DNA of 64,000 nt, from contig CALMSX010000048.1 of assembly GCA_937872515.1 (NCBI GenBank), positions 1 through 64,000 on the forward strand, read 5' to 3'. Made by a program: the position numbers and the translations under genes. The stretch is from an uncultured Bacteroidota bacterium (GTDB taxonomy: Bacteria > Bacteroidota > Bacteroidia > Chitinophagales > Saprospiraceae). Below are positions 35,521 through 44,456 of the stretch, piece after piece (within the stretch, counting starts at the first letter, position 1; each line of letters opens with the position of its first letter). A model generated the notes under the pieces. The model saw only the letters and a program-made list of their open reading frames with translations, made no database searches and had not been told where the DNA came from.

Positions 35521-36408
35521 TTAGTTTTTACCTTTTCTTACCGTGGTAGAACGCCCCTGCATTTTACCATTCTTTTTAACGGTGGTTGTTTTTCGGGTAG
35601 TGGTATTGCCTCTTGGCCCGGTGTGAGTGGTTTTGGTTCTGGTCACTCTATAGTTGCCAACCTTTGCAGAATGTCTGGTTTTAACCGTAACCGAAGTAGT
35701 GCGATGAGGTCTGTAGACCGCACGGGCATGGATGGTTCTGTGGGTGTGTACTACTGCATAATGCCTGTGAAAGCCAACATGGAAAGGATGAAATACCCTC
35801 CATCCAAGGGGTCTCCAAGGCCTCCAACCAGCGGGGTAAACCCTCCAGCGGAAGGGACTCACCCAAGGGCGATAAACCGGAGCATACACAAATCTGACAG
35901 ATGGCCAGACCCAAACATTGACAAAGACTGCAAGGTGGTCATCTACCTCTACAGAGGGTCCGCGGCCACTTGTCTTCTCTTCAGGCTGTTCTGTGGGCTC
36001 AACAATGACCTCTTCACCATAAATATCTTCGTCGCCAATAATCTGAAGCATGGCTTCTTCTTTACCGGTCTTTTCAATTTCGATGGTTGCAATGTCCTGA
36101 ACGTCTTTATCACCCAAGGTGGCCTGGAGGATAAAAACATGGACATCTCCTTCCATCTTATCTTCTACCCTGATGTAGTCAATGTCACCATCTTCGTTGA
36201 GATCGAGATTGTTGACATGGTTGTTTTCATTGTTGAGGGCTGTTTCAAATGCTTCGGGTGAAGCGGCTTCTTTAAAAAGCTGCAAAGCGCCCTGAAGGCT
36301 GAACTGATCGCCCGGCAAGCCGGTGGAATCGATGCCCGGGCTTCCTTGAGCCAGTAATCCCGTAGAAAGGAACGCCAGCGCTGTGAATGTTAAAATAGAT
36401 GTCTTCAT
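35521..36408 (-). CDS. Exported W/R/H-rich low-complexity protein
   Basis: 295 residues from ATG 36408, which begins a signal peptide (about 1-20); a 15-codon longer frame lacks one. The N-terminal part (about 30-155) is acidic and moderately ordered (NEDGDIDYIRVEDKMEGDVH). The middle (about 155-235) is extremely rich in Trp, Arg, Pro, His and Tyr (e.g. VYRPWVSPFRWRVYPAGWRP), and the C-terminus is Thr/Lys/Arg-rich with TTRKTTTVKK. Similar composition is common in uncharacterised Bacteroidota envelope proteins. The opposite charge of the two halves suggests binding of polyanions or self-association. A 7-bp-arm inverted repeat lies 26-42 nt upstream of the start. Confidence 0.8.
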   Translation of the reverse strand: MKTSILTFTALAFLSTGLLAQGSPGIDSTGLPGDQFSLQGALQLFKEAASPEAFETALNNENNHVNNLDLNEDGDIDYIRVEDKMEGDVHVFILQATLGDKDVQDIATIEIEKTGKEEAMLQIIGDEDIYGEEVIVEPTEQPEEKTSGRGPSVEVDDHLAVFVNVWVWPSVRFVYAPVYRPWVSPFRWRVYPAGWRPWRPLGWRVFHPFHVGFHRHYAVVHTHRTIHARAVYRPHRTTSVTVKTRHSAKVGNYRVTRTKTTHTGPRGNTTTRKTTTVKKNGKMQGRSTTVRKGKN

Positions 36409-36433
36409 ATTGCAAATTTGATTTTTAAAATAA

Positions 36434-36450
36434 TGCTGGTTTGACCAGCA
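36434..36450. promoter_or_regulatory. Inverted repeat in the leader of the W/R/H-rich protein gene
   Basis: tgctggt-ttg-accagca, a perfect 7-3-7 inverted repeat ending 26 nt before ATG 36408 on the minus strand. It could be an operator or, in RNA, a leader hairpin. Confidence 0.45.
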
Positions 36451-36498
36451 CATGGAAAAATCGTTTAACGGTCAAAATTTAAAGAAAAGTTAAAACCG

Positions 36499-37140
36499 TT
36501 ATTGGCCGTCGTCCAATGCCTCAATCACATCCAGGATATTGGCATAAACCGGATGGCAATCTTTTCTGAAAGTTTCAATGGTCAGCCAAACAGCCTGTTC
36601 AATGTCTTCAGAAGTTTGTGGGATGAGGTCTTGTTTTTTGGAGACCATCAAATACCAATGCGACTTTTTAATGATTCGTTTGCCCAACCTGTTGCGAAAA
36701 GTATGTTTTGTCACCGCCAGTTTTTCTACTATTTCTACCTCGGTCAATCCTGTTTCTTCAATGACTTCTCTGATAGCGGCTTCTTTTTTAGTTTCTCCTT
36801 CCTCGATCTTGCCCTTTGGCAGGTCCCAGAATCCTCTTCTGAAAATAAAAAGATATTCGCCCAGCTCGTTGCGTATCAAGCCACCACCTGCTTCATTGAC
36901 TTCAAAAATCGACAAAAAGTCCTTTTTTAGTTCCCTGAAATTTTCATAGTGGATAATAAGAGTGGCGATTTTTTGCGATTTTTCACACAGATCAATGTAG
37001 TTAAAAAGGTGTTTCACCTTGCCCAGATATAAGGCCACCATGGTATCATCGTGGGCCGGATAGTGATGAAGATCGGCACTGTCTATGAGCAATACTTTGA
37101 CCTCATTGATGTAAATTTTGTAACTTTGTAGATGACTCAT
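36499..37140 (-). CDS. Nudix hydrolase with N-terminal extension
   Basis: A 213-residue protein. Residues 1-75 are an extra domain of unknown type. The Nudix domain (about 80-205) has a complete Nudix box GKIEEGETKKEAAIREVIEE followed by TGL, giving GX5EX7REUXEEXGU. The family hydrolyses nucleoside diphosphate-linked compounds. The start is divergent from pyrE with only 13 bp between the two ATG codons, so the two promoters must overlap the opposite genes or each other. Substrate unknown; a nucleotide-pool role is consistent with the pyrE neighbour. Confidence 0.92.
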   Translation of the reverse strand: MSHLQSYKIYINEVKVLLIDSADLHHYPAHDDTMVALYLGKVKHLFNYIDLCEKSQKIATLIIHYENFRELKKDFLSIFEVNEAGGGLIRNELGEYLFIFRRGFWDLPKGKIEEGETKKEAAIREVIEETGLTEVEIVEKLAVTKHTFRNRLGKRIIKKSHWYLMVSKKQDLIPQTSEDIEQAVWLTIETFRKDCHPVYANILDVIEALDDGQ

Positions 37141-37153
37141 TGAAACTAAAACT

Positions 37154-37777
37154 ATGGATACTAGTCAATTATTATGTGAAAAATTATTACAAATTAACGC
37201 AATTAAACTCAGCCCCCAAAGTCCGTTTACCTGGGCCAGTGGTATCAAGTCTCCCATTTATTGTGACAACAGGATAAGTCTATCCTATCCTGAGGTGCGC
37301 AATCTCGTTAAAAAGGGCCTGGCAGAGTTGAGTGAGAAATTCACTGCTTTTGATGCCATAGCAGGAGTTGCCACTGCCGGAATTGCCCATGGAGCGCTTT
37401 TGGCAGACGTGTTGGGTCTGCCCTTTGCCTATGTAAGGGCAGAGGCTAAATCTCACGGCAGGAAAAATAAAATTGAAGGCGATCTCAGTGGATTTAACAA
37501 CATCCTGGTTGTTGAAGACCTGATCTCTACCGGCGGCAGTTCCATTCAGGTAGTTGATGTTCTCAAAGAAGAAGGCAAAAATGTTGTAGGTGTCTTGGCC
37601 ATTTTTGACTATGGCTTTGATCTGGCCCGCCAAAATTTTGCCAACCATGGCATCGATTATAAGACCATCACCAGCTATGATGCCTTAATCCAGGTGGCGA
37701 AAGACAAAAAGTACATTCAGGAAGCGGATGTGAGAATGCTCATTGAATGGCGGGTAGATCCACAGAACTGGGGCTAA
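37154..37777 (+). CDS. pyrE: Orotate phosphoribosyltransferase
   Basis: A 207-residue enzyme converting orotate and PRPP to OMP in pyrimidine synthesis. Signatures are SPFTWASGIKSPIYCDNR near 23-40, AGVATAGIAHGALLAD (about 70-85), the Lys-rich loop KSHGRKNKIEG, and the PRPP-binding motif NILVVEDLISTGGSS (about 116-130). Length is typical. It is divergent from the Nudix gene. No other pyrimidine gene is in the window. Confidence 0.95.
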   Translation: MDTSQLLCEKLLQINAIKLSPQSPFTWASGIKSPIYCDNRISLSYPEVRNLVKKGLAELSEKFTAFDAIAGVATAGIAHGALLADVLGLPFAYVRAEAKSHGRKNKIEGDLSGFNNILVVEDLISTGGSSIQVVDVLKEEGKNVVGVLAIFDYGFDLARQNFANHGIDYKTITSYDALIQVAKDKKYIQEADVRMLIEWRVDPQNWG

Positions 37778-37878
37778 GGTAGGCAACTTTTATCCCAATA
37801 AAAAAATTAAAAATCGATATTTTCCAAATTAAATTTGGCATAATAAACCGCTGATTTTGTTCATATTGCAAAATATTA

Positions 37879-37909
37879 TTGGTCAAACGACCAAAAAAAC
37901 CGATATTTG
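37879..37909 (+). promoter_or_regulatory. Promoter with overlapping inverted repeat for the M42 peptidase gene
   Basis: A -7-like box GATATTTG (37902-37909, seven of eight to TAnnTTTG) lies 20 bp after a TTG at 37879-37881. The -33 region is part of a perfect inverted repeat ttggtc-aaac-gaccaa (37879-37894), well placed for a repressor or activator. ATG 37928 follows after 18 bp. Confidence 0.5.
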
Positions 37910-37927
37910 CGCAAATTTTCCAAAAGC

Positions 37928-39016
37928 ATGACTTTTTTCAACAAAAAATCTGAAACCTTTCTATACGAGTATCTCAACAATACTTCTCCAACCGGCTTTG
38001 AATGGGAGGGACAAAAAATATGGCTGCGCTACCTAAAACCCTATATCGATGAGTGGCATTTGGACAACTACGGTACCGCTTATGCAGTGATCAATCCCGG
38101 CAAAAAATACAAAGTGGTGATCGAAGGTCATGCCGATGAAATTTCATGGTTTGTCAATTACGTTTCAGACAAAGGGTTTATCTCGGTTATCAGAAATGGC
38201 GGTAGTGATCATTTGATTGCTCCATCCATGAGGGTTACCATTCACACCGACAAGGGTCCGGTAAAAGGAGTTTTTGGATGGCCCGCCATTCATACCAGAA
38301 ATGGAAAAGAGGCAGATATTACCCCCAACATGGACAACATCTTTATCGATGTCGGTGCTGCAGATAAAAAAGAAGTGGAAGCCATGGGCATCCATCCAGG
38401 CTGTGTCATCACCTTTGACGACGGGCTTACCATGATCAACAATACCTATTATACCGGTAGGGCACTTGACAACAGGATGGGAGGTTTTTGTATTGCAGAG
38501 GTTGCCAGATTGTTGAAAGAAAACAAGAAAAAACTGCCTTACACCCTATACATAGTCAATTCGGTACAGGAAGAAATTGGTCTTAGAGGGGCTGAAATGA
38601 TAGCCAATACCATCCAGCCGGATGTTGCCATTGTCACCGATGTTTGTCACGACACCAACACCCCACTAGTTACCACCCGCAAAGAAGGTGATCTGGCTTG
38701 TGGCAAGGGTCCGGTTTTGACCTTTGCTCCCGCGGTTCACAATAAGCTGTTGCGTCAGGTAAGAGAGGTAGCCGATGCTAAAAAGATTCCGGTTCAATTA
38801 TCGGCATCCAGCAGGAGTACAGGTACCGATACCGATGCCTTTGCCTACACAGGCGGTGGAATACCCTCCGTTTTGATCTCACTGCCATTGCGGTACATGC
38901 ACACCACGGTAGAAATGGCGCACAAAGAAGACATTACCAACGTCATCAAGTTGATTTATGAATCTTTGCTCAGCATCAAAGCAGGACAAAGTTTTAAATA
39001 CTTCGACAAGATATAA
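37928..39016 (+). CDS. M42-family metallo-aminopeptidase
   Basis: 362 residues from ATG 37928; a longer frame from TTG 37907 overlaps the promoter. It is a co-catalytic metal aminopeptidase (glutamyl aminopeptidase/FrvX-like). Motifs are VIEGHADEISW (first metal His/Asp), GRALDNRMGG (bridging Asp), VQEEIGLRGA (catalytic Glu pair) and a late H in RYMHTTVEMAHKED. There is no signal peptide, so it acts on peptides in the cytoplasm. It is monocistronic, 69 bp before valS. Confidence 0.93.
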   Translation: MTFFNKKSETFLYEYLNNTSPTGFEWEGQKIWLRYLKPYIDEWHLDNYGTAYAVINPGKKYKVVIEGHADEISWFVNYVSDKGFISVIRNGGSDHLIAPSMRVTIHTDKGPVKGVFGWPAIHTRNGKEADITPNMDNIFIDVGAADKKEVEAMGIHPGCVITFDDGLTMINNTYYTGRALDNRMGGFCIAEVARLLKENKKKLPYTLYIVNSVQEEIGLRGAEMIANTIQPDVAIVTDVCHDTNTPLVTTRKEGDLACGKGPVLTFAPAVHNKLLRQVREVADAKKIPVQLSASSRSTGTDTDAFAYTGGGIPSVLISLPLRYMHTTVEMAHKEDITNVIKLIYESLLSIKAGQSFKYFDKI

Positions 39017-39085
39017 AGATCAAGAGCTTATTGAGTTGAGCTTCATGTATTATAGATCGACTCAAGCATACAAAACCAAAGATAA

Positions 39086-41725
39086 ATGACAGAAATATCA
39101 GCCAGGTACAGTCCATCAGAGATAGAAGCCAAATGGTATCAACACTGGATGGACCAAAAATATTTTGCCAGCAAACCCGATCACAGGGAAGCTTTTAGCA
39201 TTGTGATTCCACCACCCAATGTCACCGGTGTTTTGCACATGGGGCACATGCTCAACAACACCATCCAGGATGTATTGATCAGAAAGGCAAGGATGCAGGG
39301 AAAAAATGCCTGTTGGGTACCGGGTACTGACCATGCCTCCATCGCCACAGAAGCCAAGGTGGTAAAAATGTTGAGAGAAAGAGGAATTAAAAAATCTGAT
39401 CTCACCCGCGATGAATTTCTAGCTTATGCCTGGGAATGGAAAGAGGAGTATGGAGGTATCATCCTTCAGCAACTGCAAAAATTGGGAGCATCCTGCGACT
39501 GGGACCGAACCGCCTTCACCATGGATGAGGTAAGGTCTGATGCGGTGTATAAAATATTTGTTGACCTGTATCAAAAGGGCAAACTGTACCGCAGGAAACG
39601 AATGGTGAATTGGGATCCGGAAGCCAAAACCGTGCTCTCCAATGAGGAAGTAATCTATGGCGTGGAAAACTCCCGCTTGTTTCATGTCAAATACCAAATA
39701 GAGGGCAGTAATGACTACCTTGTAATTGCCACTACCAGGCCCGAGACCATACCCGGAGACACCGGAGTAGCGGTTCACCCCGAAGACGAGCGTTACCAAC
39801 ATTTAAAAGGTAAAAATGTTATTGTTCCCCTGATCGGTCGGGTAGTACCTGTTATTTTTGATGATTATGTGGCCATGGACTTTGGTACCGGAGCACTAAA
39901 GGTAACACCTGCGCACGATGTCAATGACTTTGATCTGGGAGCCAAACATGGACTGGAGACCGTGGACGTGTTTAATGATGATGGTACCATGAGCACTGAG
40001 GCCGGCGTTTATATGGGCGTAGACAGATTTGTGGTGCGCAAAAAATTTGCTGCTGATTTGGAGGCGGCCGGCTTTATAGATAAAATTGAAGACTACAAAA
40101 ATAATGTAGGTAGATCAGAGCGTACCAATGCTGTTGTAGAACCGCGATTGTCATTGCAGTGGTATGTTGATATGAAAGCATTGGCGGGTCCGGCTTTGCA
40201 GGCAGTGGAAAGCGATGAAATTGAGTTTTTCCCCAAAAATCAAAAAAACCTTTACCGACACTGGATGGAAAACATCCGTGACTGGTGTATTTCAAGGCAG
40301 CTATGGTGGGGACACAGAGTGCCTGCCTGGTATTACAATGATGAAACCTTTGTGGCAGAAACAGAGGCCGAAGCGCTGGAACAGGCAAGAGTTAAGACCG
40401 GCAATGCAGCCTTACAGGCAGCTGACTTAAGGCAAGATGAAGATGTGCTGGACACATGGTTTTCGAGTTGGCTATGGCCCATTTCTGTTTTTAATGGCTT
40501 TCATGACAAAGATGAGCTCAACTACTACTACCCTACCAATGTGTTGGTTACAGGTTGGGACATCATCTTTTTGTGGGTTGCCCGTATGGCAATGGCCGGC
40601 TATGAGTGGACCGGCAAAAAACCATTTGACCATGTTTACTTTACTGGAATGGTAAGGGATAAACAGAGGCGCAAGATGAGCAAACAATTGGGTAACTCTC
40701 CTGATGCCCTGAAGTTGATTGAAGACTTTGGTGCGGATGGCGTCAGATTTGGCATGTTGAGTTGCTCACCAGCCGGTGGAGACTTGTTGTTTGATGAAAA
40801 ATTGGTAGAACAAGGCAGAAACTTTTGCAACAAGCTGTGGAACGCCATGCGACTTATCAAAGGCTGGGAGGCTGATGAAGACCTGGCCATGAGTGATATG
40901 GAAACCTTGGCCACCTTATGGTTGGAAGCCAAGTTCAACAGTGTGGTAATAGAAGTGGAAGAAAACTTTACTGCTTACCGCCTATCTGAAGCCCTGATGA
41001 CCATCTATTCGTTTATCTGGGACGACTTCTGTTCGTGGTATCTTGAAATGATCAAACCGGCACAGGACGAAAAAATAGCAGCCGGCACCCTTTCCAAAAC
41101 CGTAGAGTTGTTTTCTTCTATCTGTAGTTTGCTCCATCCTTACATGCCTTTTATTACGGAAGAAATCTGGCATCAACTGAATGATGGTCAAAAAGGAGAT
41201 TGTATACTTAGTGATTTTCCTGCCAAAAATGACATCAATACAGAAGTATTGGAAGCTGTTGAACATGGTAAAAAATTAATAACCCAGGTTAGAGAACTGA
41301 GGAGCAAAAATGGAATAAAATCCAAAGACAGCTTACCGCTTACGGGTAAAAAAACAGCAAAAACCACCACCTATTTCGCACAAGCAGGCTATGTGGCTAT
41401 TTGTAGCAAGATGGCTAATTTGTCTGCTTTTGAATTATCTGAAGATGAAAATATTTCAGGTATCAGCTTTATCACAGATGCAGAAAATTATACTGCGGGT
41501 GTCGATATAGCCATCGATGTGGACAAAGAAATTGATGAAAAACAAAAAGAGCTTAAACATCAACAAGGTTTTGTTATATCTATCGAAAAAAAGCTGGAAA
41601 ACAAAAAATTTGTGAGTGGCGCTCCTGCGGAAGTTATCGACAGAGAAAGGAAAAAACTGAATGACGGCAAAGACAGGATCCAGCTATTGATCAATGAAAT
41701 AGCCAAGTTGGAAGCAATGAAATAG
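39086..41725 (+). CDS. valS: Valyl-tRNA synthetase
   Basis: An 879-residue class Ia synthetase. The HIGH-type motif is HMGHM at 51-55 within PPPNVTGVLHMGHMLNN; the KMSKS-type loop reads KMSKQLGNSPD. The editing (CP1) domain has TTRPETIPGDTGVAVHPEDE. The last ~65 residues form the coiled-coil arm typical of ValRS (rich in K/E, e.g. EKQKELKHQQGFVISIEKKL). It charges tRNA-Val. The start ATG 39086 follows an A-rich stretch. A terminator follows. Confidence 0.97.
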   Translation: MTEISARYSPSEIEAKWYQHWMDQKYFASKPDHREAFSIVIPPPNVTGVLHMGHMLNNTIQDVLIRKARMQGKNACWVPGTDHASIATEAKVVKMLRERGIKKSDLTRDEFLAYAWEWKEEYGGIILQQLQKLGASCDWDRTAFTMDEVRSDAVYKIFVDLYQKGKLYRRKRMVNWDPEAKTVLSNEEVIYGVENSRLFHVKYQIEGSNDYLVIATTRPETIPGDTGVAVHPEDERYQHLKGKNVIVPLIGRVVPVIFDDYVAMDFGTGALKVTPAHDVNDFDLGAKHGLETVDVFNDDGTMSTEAGVYMGVDRFVVRKKFAADLEAAGFIDKIEDYKNNVGRSERTNAVVEPRLSLQWYVDMKALAGPALQAVESDEIEFFPKNQKNLYRHWMENIRDWCISRQLWWGHRVPAWYYNDETFVAETEAEALEQARVKTGNAALQAADLRQDEDVLDTWFSSWLWPISVFNGFHDKDELNYYYPTNVLVTGWDIIFLWVARMAMAGYEWTGKKPFDHVYFTGMVRDKQRRKMSKQLGNSPDALKLIEDFGADGVRFGMLSCSPAGGDLLFDEKLVEQGRNFCNKLWNAMRLIKGWEADEDLAMSDMETLATLWLEAKFNSVVIEVEENFTAYRLSEALMTIYSFIWDDFCSWYLEMIKPAQDEKIAAGTLSKTVELFSSICSLLHPYMPFITEEIWHQLNDGQKGDCILSDFPAKNDINTEVLEAVEHGKKLITQVRELRSKNGIKSKDSLPLTGKKTAKTTTYFAQAGYVAICSKMANLSAFELSEDENISGISFITDAENYTAGVDIAIDVDKEIDEKQKELKHQQGFVISIEKKLENKKFVSGAPAEVIDRERKKLNDGKDRIQLLINEIAKLEAMK

Positions 41726-41741
41726 ATGTTCCTAAACAAAT

Positions 41742-41779
41742 AAAAAAGCCCCAATTTTATATTGCGGGGCTTTTTTTTG
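41742..41779 (+). terminator. valS intrinsic terminator
   Basis: gccccaat (41748-41755) pairs with attg-c-ggggc (41762-41770, one bulge) and is followed by eight T. Confidence 0.85.
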
Positions 41780-41894
41780 CCTATGATTGACCTCTGACCA
41801 ATTCATGACAGATATCACCCTATTTTACTATTTGTATTTGGTCTAATTAATAGTAAATTAGCATTTCAATCAATTTACCTCATATTCAATCAGG

Positions 41895-42500
41895 ATGGGT
41901 CAAAAAGGATTATCGTCTGAAATTTTGCAAGACTATGGTGCACAAATCAAATTTTATTCGAAGGGGGATATTGTTTTCAAAGAAGACACCATTCCGAGAT
42001 ATTTTCATCAAATAGATACTGGATGCGTAAAAATGATTAGTCATGGCGAGGATGGCAGAACATTTACCCAGGGGATATTTACAGATGGTCAATGTTTTGG
42101 AGAACCTCCGCTTGTGATCAATGCGCTCTACCCTGCTACTGCACAAGTCATAACAGATAGTCAAATCATTAGGTTGACGAAAGATTCATTTGAAAAAATG
42201 CTGCTTGAAAATAGCTCTATGTGTCATCAGTTGAATTTACTCCTTGCAACCCGAGCTTATGAGAAAACCAAAACAAACATGATGCTCACTGGCCAGGCAC
42301 CTGAAATTAGAATAGGATTTATTCTAGATAAATTCAAAACCAATATGGAATGTTTAGACAATCAAAAAAACCAAATATGCCTGACCCGTCAAGAAATAGC
42401 AGATTTTACAGGTCTAAGAGTCGAAACTGTCATTAGGACTCTTAAGAGGATGGAAACAGAGAATAAAATTGAAATTCGGAACCGCAAACTTTATTACTAA
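41895..42500 (+). CDS. Crp/Fnr-family regulator of the nos locus
   Basis: A 201-residue regulator with a cyclic-nucleotide-binding-like beta roll (about 12-120) and a C-terminal winged helix with LTRQEIADFTGLRVETVIRT (about 160-180). The N-terminal cysteine cluster of oxygen-sensing FNR is absent, so it is closer to the DNR/NnrR-like group, which responds to nitrogen oxides through heme or to other signals. It starts the plus-strand arm of the nitrous oxide reductase locus and precedes a 12-TM protein gene by 4 nt. Regulation of the nos genes is inferred from position. TGACC half-sites lie upstream of it (41788-41799). Confidence 0.88.
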   Translation: MGQKGLSSEILQDYGAQIKFYSKGDIVFKEDTIPRYFHQIDTGCVKMISHGEDGRTFTQGIFTDGQCFGEPPLVINALYPATAQVITDSQIIRLTKDSFEKMLLENSSMCHQLNLLLATRAYEKTKTNMMLTGQAPEIRIGFILDKFKTNMECLDNQKNQICLTRQEIADFTGLRVETVIRTLKRMETENKIEIRNRKLYY

Positions 42501-42504
42501 ATTC

Positions 42505-43740
42505 ATGAAACCTGAAATTATATCAACCTTTTACCAAAAATATAGCAAGATAGCATTGATCAATCTAACCCTTGTGGCCTTAATTGGAGTGATCATGCGT
42601 TACAAAATTGGGTTTGATTTTCCCTTTTTTGACCAAAAGCACCTACAACACGCACATTCTCATTTTGCCTTTGGCGGATGGGTAACTTTAGGGCTCTATC
42701 TTTTCATCAGTCATTATTTAGAAGAGAGTGGCATCCATTCAAAAGCTTTAAAAAAATTGATTCACATCCAGCTTTTGCTTAGCTGTGGTATGCTGATTTC
42801 TTTCGCAACCGGTGGATATTCCTTGCTTTCTATTGTACTCTCTACAGCTAGTGTCCTTGTTTCTTATGCTTATTTGTATTTATTTACAGGATACCGAAAA
42901 ATAATACACCCAGAGGTACCAGGTTATAAGTGGTATCTCATGGCACTAATATTTCAGGCGATCTCGTCCGTTGGTACTTTTGTGTTGGCATATATGATGG
43001 CTACTCATTCTTTCCATCAACACACCTATCTGGCCTCGGTTTACTTTTTTTTACACTTTCAATACAATGGCTGGTTCCTGTTTGGTATTATAGGATCAAC
43101 TCTCTATTTCTTTTACTCACAATTTAAGGTAACGGTCTCTGACAATCTTGCATATATACTCCTGAGTATTAGTGTGTTTCCAGCATTTGGTTTATCCATT
43201 TTGTGGATGGATTTACCAGCCTACTTATATCTCATTGTAATTGCATTTGTTATTTTGCAAAGCATTGGAATTATTCTATTACTACTTTCATTCTGGAATC
43301 TAAAGCCTATCATTTTACCAAAGTTACCACCTATCGTAAAATGGGGAAGTATTTTTGGTGGTAGCGCTTATGGTATCAAATTCGCTATGCAATTGGCTTC
43401 TGTTATACCAGCTCTGAGTCACTTGGCATTTGGATTCAGGCCAGTAGTTATAGCCTACCTCCACCTTGTCTTATTGGCTGCCACATCAGTTATACTTCTT
43501 ACCCTGCTTTTAGGACAAAATTGGTTAAAAAACAATCAATGGACAATCAGCGGATTTGCCGTTTTACTCCTGGGCATCTTTCTAAACGAGGCAGGCTTAG
43601 GTGCTCAGGGCATAGCATCATTTGATTACATCGTTATTCCAGGCATTAATCTTTATCTATTTGCTGTTTCTTGCCTCATATTGCTATCATTGATTATCAT
43701 TAATCTGGCCCAGTATATCAAAACACAATCTAAATCATAG
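42505..43740 (+). CDS. 12-TM His-rich membrane protein of the nos locus
   Basis: 411 residues from ATG 42505; a longer frame overlaps the regulator gene. About 12 membrane helices are predicted. Near helix 2 there is a His cluster QHAHSHFAFGGW (H49, H51, H53), and in the middle HSFHQHTY and FFLHFQYNGWFLFG, all within or at the edge of the membrane. The pattern recalls heme-copper oxidase/NorB subunit I folds, which use paired His for heme and metal, but the canonical ligand motifs are not all visible, so this is a weak analogy. Co-transcribed with the regulator, it may pass electrons or sense gases for N2O reduction. Unknown function. Confidence 0.8.
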   Translation: MKPEIISTFYQKYSKIALINLTLVALIGVIMRYKIGFDFPFFDQKHLQHAHSHFAFGGWVTLGLYLFISHYLEESGIHSKALKKLIHIQLLLSCGMLISFATGGYSLLSIVLSTASVLVSYAYLYLFTGYRKIIHPEVPGYKWYLMALIFQAISSVGTFVLAYMMATHSFHQHTYLASVYFFLHFQYNGWFLFGIIGSTLYFFYSQFKVTVSDNLAYILLSISVFPAFGLSILWMDLPAYLYLIVIAFVILQSIGIILLLLSFWNLKPIILPKLPPIVKWGSIFGGSAYGIKFAMQLASVIPALSHLAFGFRPVVIAYLHLVLLAATSVILLTLLLGQNWLKNNQWTISGFAVLLLGIFLNEAGLGAQGIASFDYIVIPGINLYLFAVSCLILLSLIIINLAQYIKTQSKS

Positions 43741-43863
43741 CTAATATTGACCCTACTCATTTTATGACTCTACGCATATTTCAGGTTTTTAACATTGTGT
43801 TAATTTGAATTGAAAATAGCAGCAGAATGCTGTTACCATTTTTCCAATTTAAAACCTACTACA

Positions 43864-44412
43864 ATGAAGTATTTCTTTTTTTCTTTTGTGTTACTATTTT
43901 TCATTTCCTGTGGAAATAACAATGCTAGTGCCCCCGCAGAACCGAGTGCAGAAGCTCAACCTATGACTGGACAATCTGGGGTAAAAGATGAAGTTTCAAA
44001 TCCCAACATTGTACAAGTTGCTGTTAAAAGCAAAGATCACAGTACCTTGGTTACTGCAGTCCAAGCAGCTGGCTTGGTAGATGCATTGAGTAATGCAGGT
44101 CCCTTTACCGTATTTGCACCAACAAATGCTGCTTTTGAAAAATTGCCAGCAGGAACAGTTGAAGGTTTATTAAAACCAGATAAAAAAGATGCATTGACAG
44201 ATATTTTGGGCTATCATACCTATGTGGGTGTACTCAAAGCCGAATACCTCAGCGATGGTCAAAAATTTGAACAAGTTGCAGGTGGTCATGTAACCATTGG
44301 TAAAAAGGATGGAAAAATAACTGTAAATGGTTCAGAAATTGTGGCATCAATTCCTACATCAAATGGGATAATTCACGTCATAAATGATGTGCTTTTGCCT
44401 CCTTCTAAATAA
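43864..44412 (+). CDS. Fasciclin-domain lipoprotein
   Basis: 182 residues from ATG 43864; a longer frame starts with TTG. The N-terminus is a lipoprotein signal (FFISC, Cys16), then a low-complexity Ala/Pro/Glu linker (about 20-45), then one FAS1 domain (about 48-180) with LVTAVQAAGLVDAL, FTVFAPTNAAFEKLP and INDVLLPP. FAS1 domains mediate adhesion or protein-protein contact. It sits between the membrane protein and the convergent nosY gene. I infer a periplasmic accessory role in the N2O-reducing apparatus, though it may be an unrelated envelope protein. Confidence 0.9.
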   Translation: MKYFFFSFVLLFFISCGNNNASAPAEPSAEAQPMTGQSGVKDEVSNPNIVQVAVKSKDHSTLVTAVQAAGLVDALSNAGPFTVFAPTNAAFEKLPAGTVEGLLKPDKKDALTDILGYHTYVGVLKAEYLSDGQKFEQVAGGHVTIGKKDGKITVNGSEIVASIPTSNGIIHVINDVLLPPSK

Positions 44413-44422
44413 TATGTGTATT

Positions 44423-44456
44423 AAAAGCCCCGTTCACTCAAATGGGGCTTTTTTAT
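44423..44456. terminator. Bidirectional terminator between fasciclin gene and nosY
   Basis: aaaagcccc (44423-44431) pairs with ggggctttt (44444-44452) around a 12-nt loop and is followed by more T. It closes both convergent operons. Confidence 0.88.

Noticed and set aside
39017-39085. Weak inverted repeat between the M42 gene and valS
   Set aside because: Arms are short and mismatched, without a T tract; neither terminator nor operator is supported.
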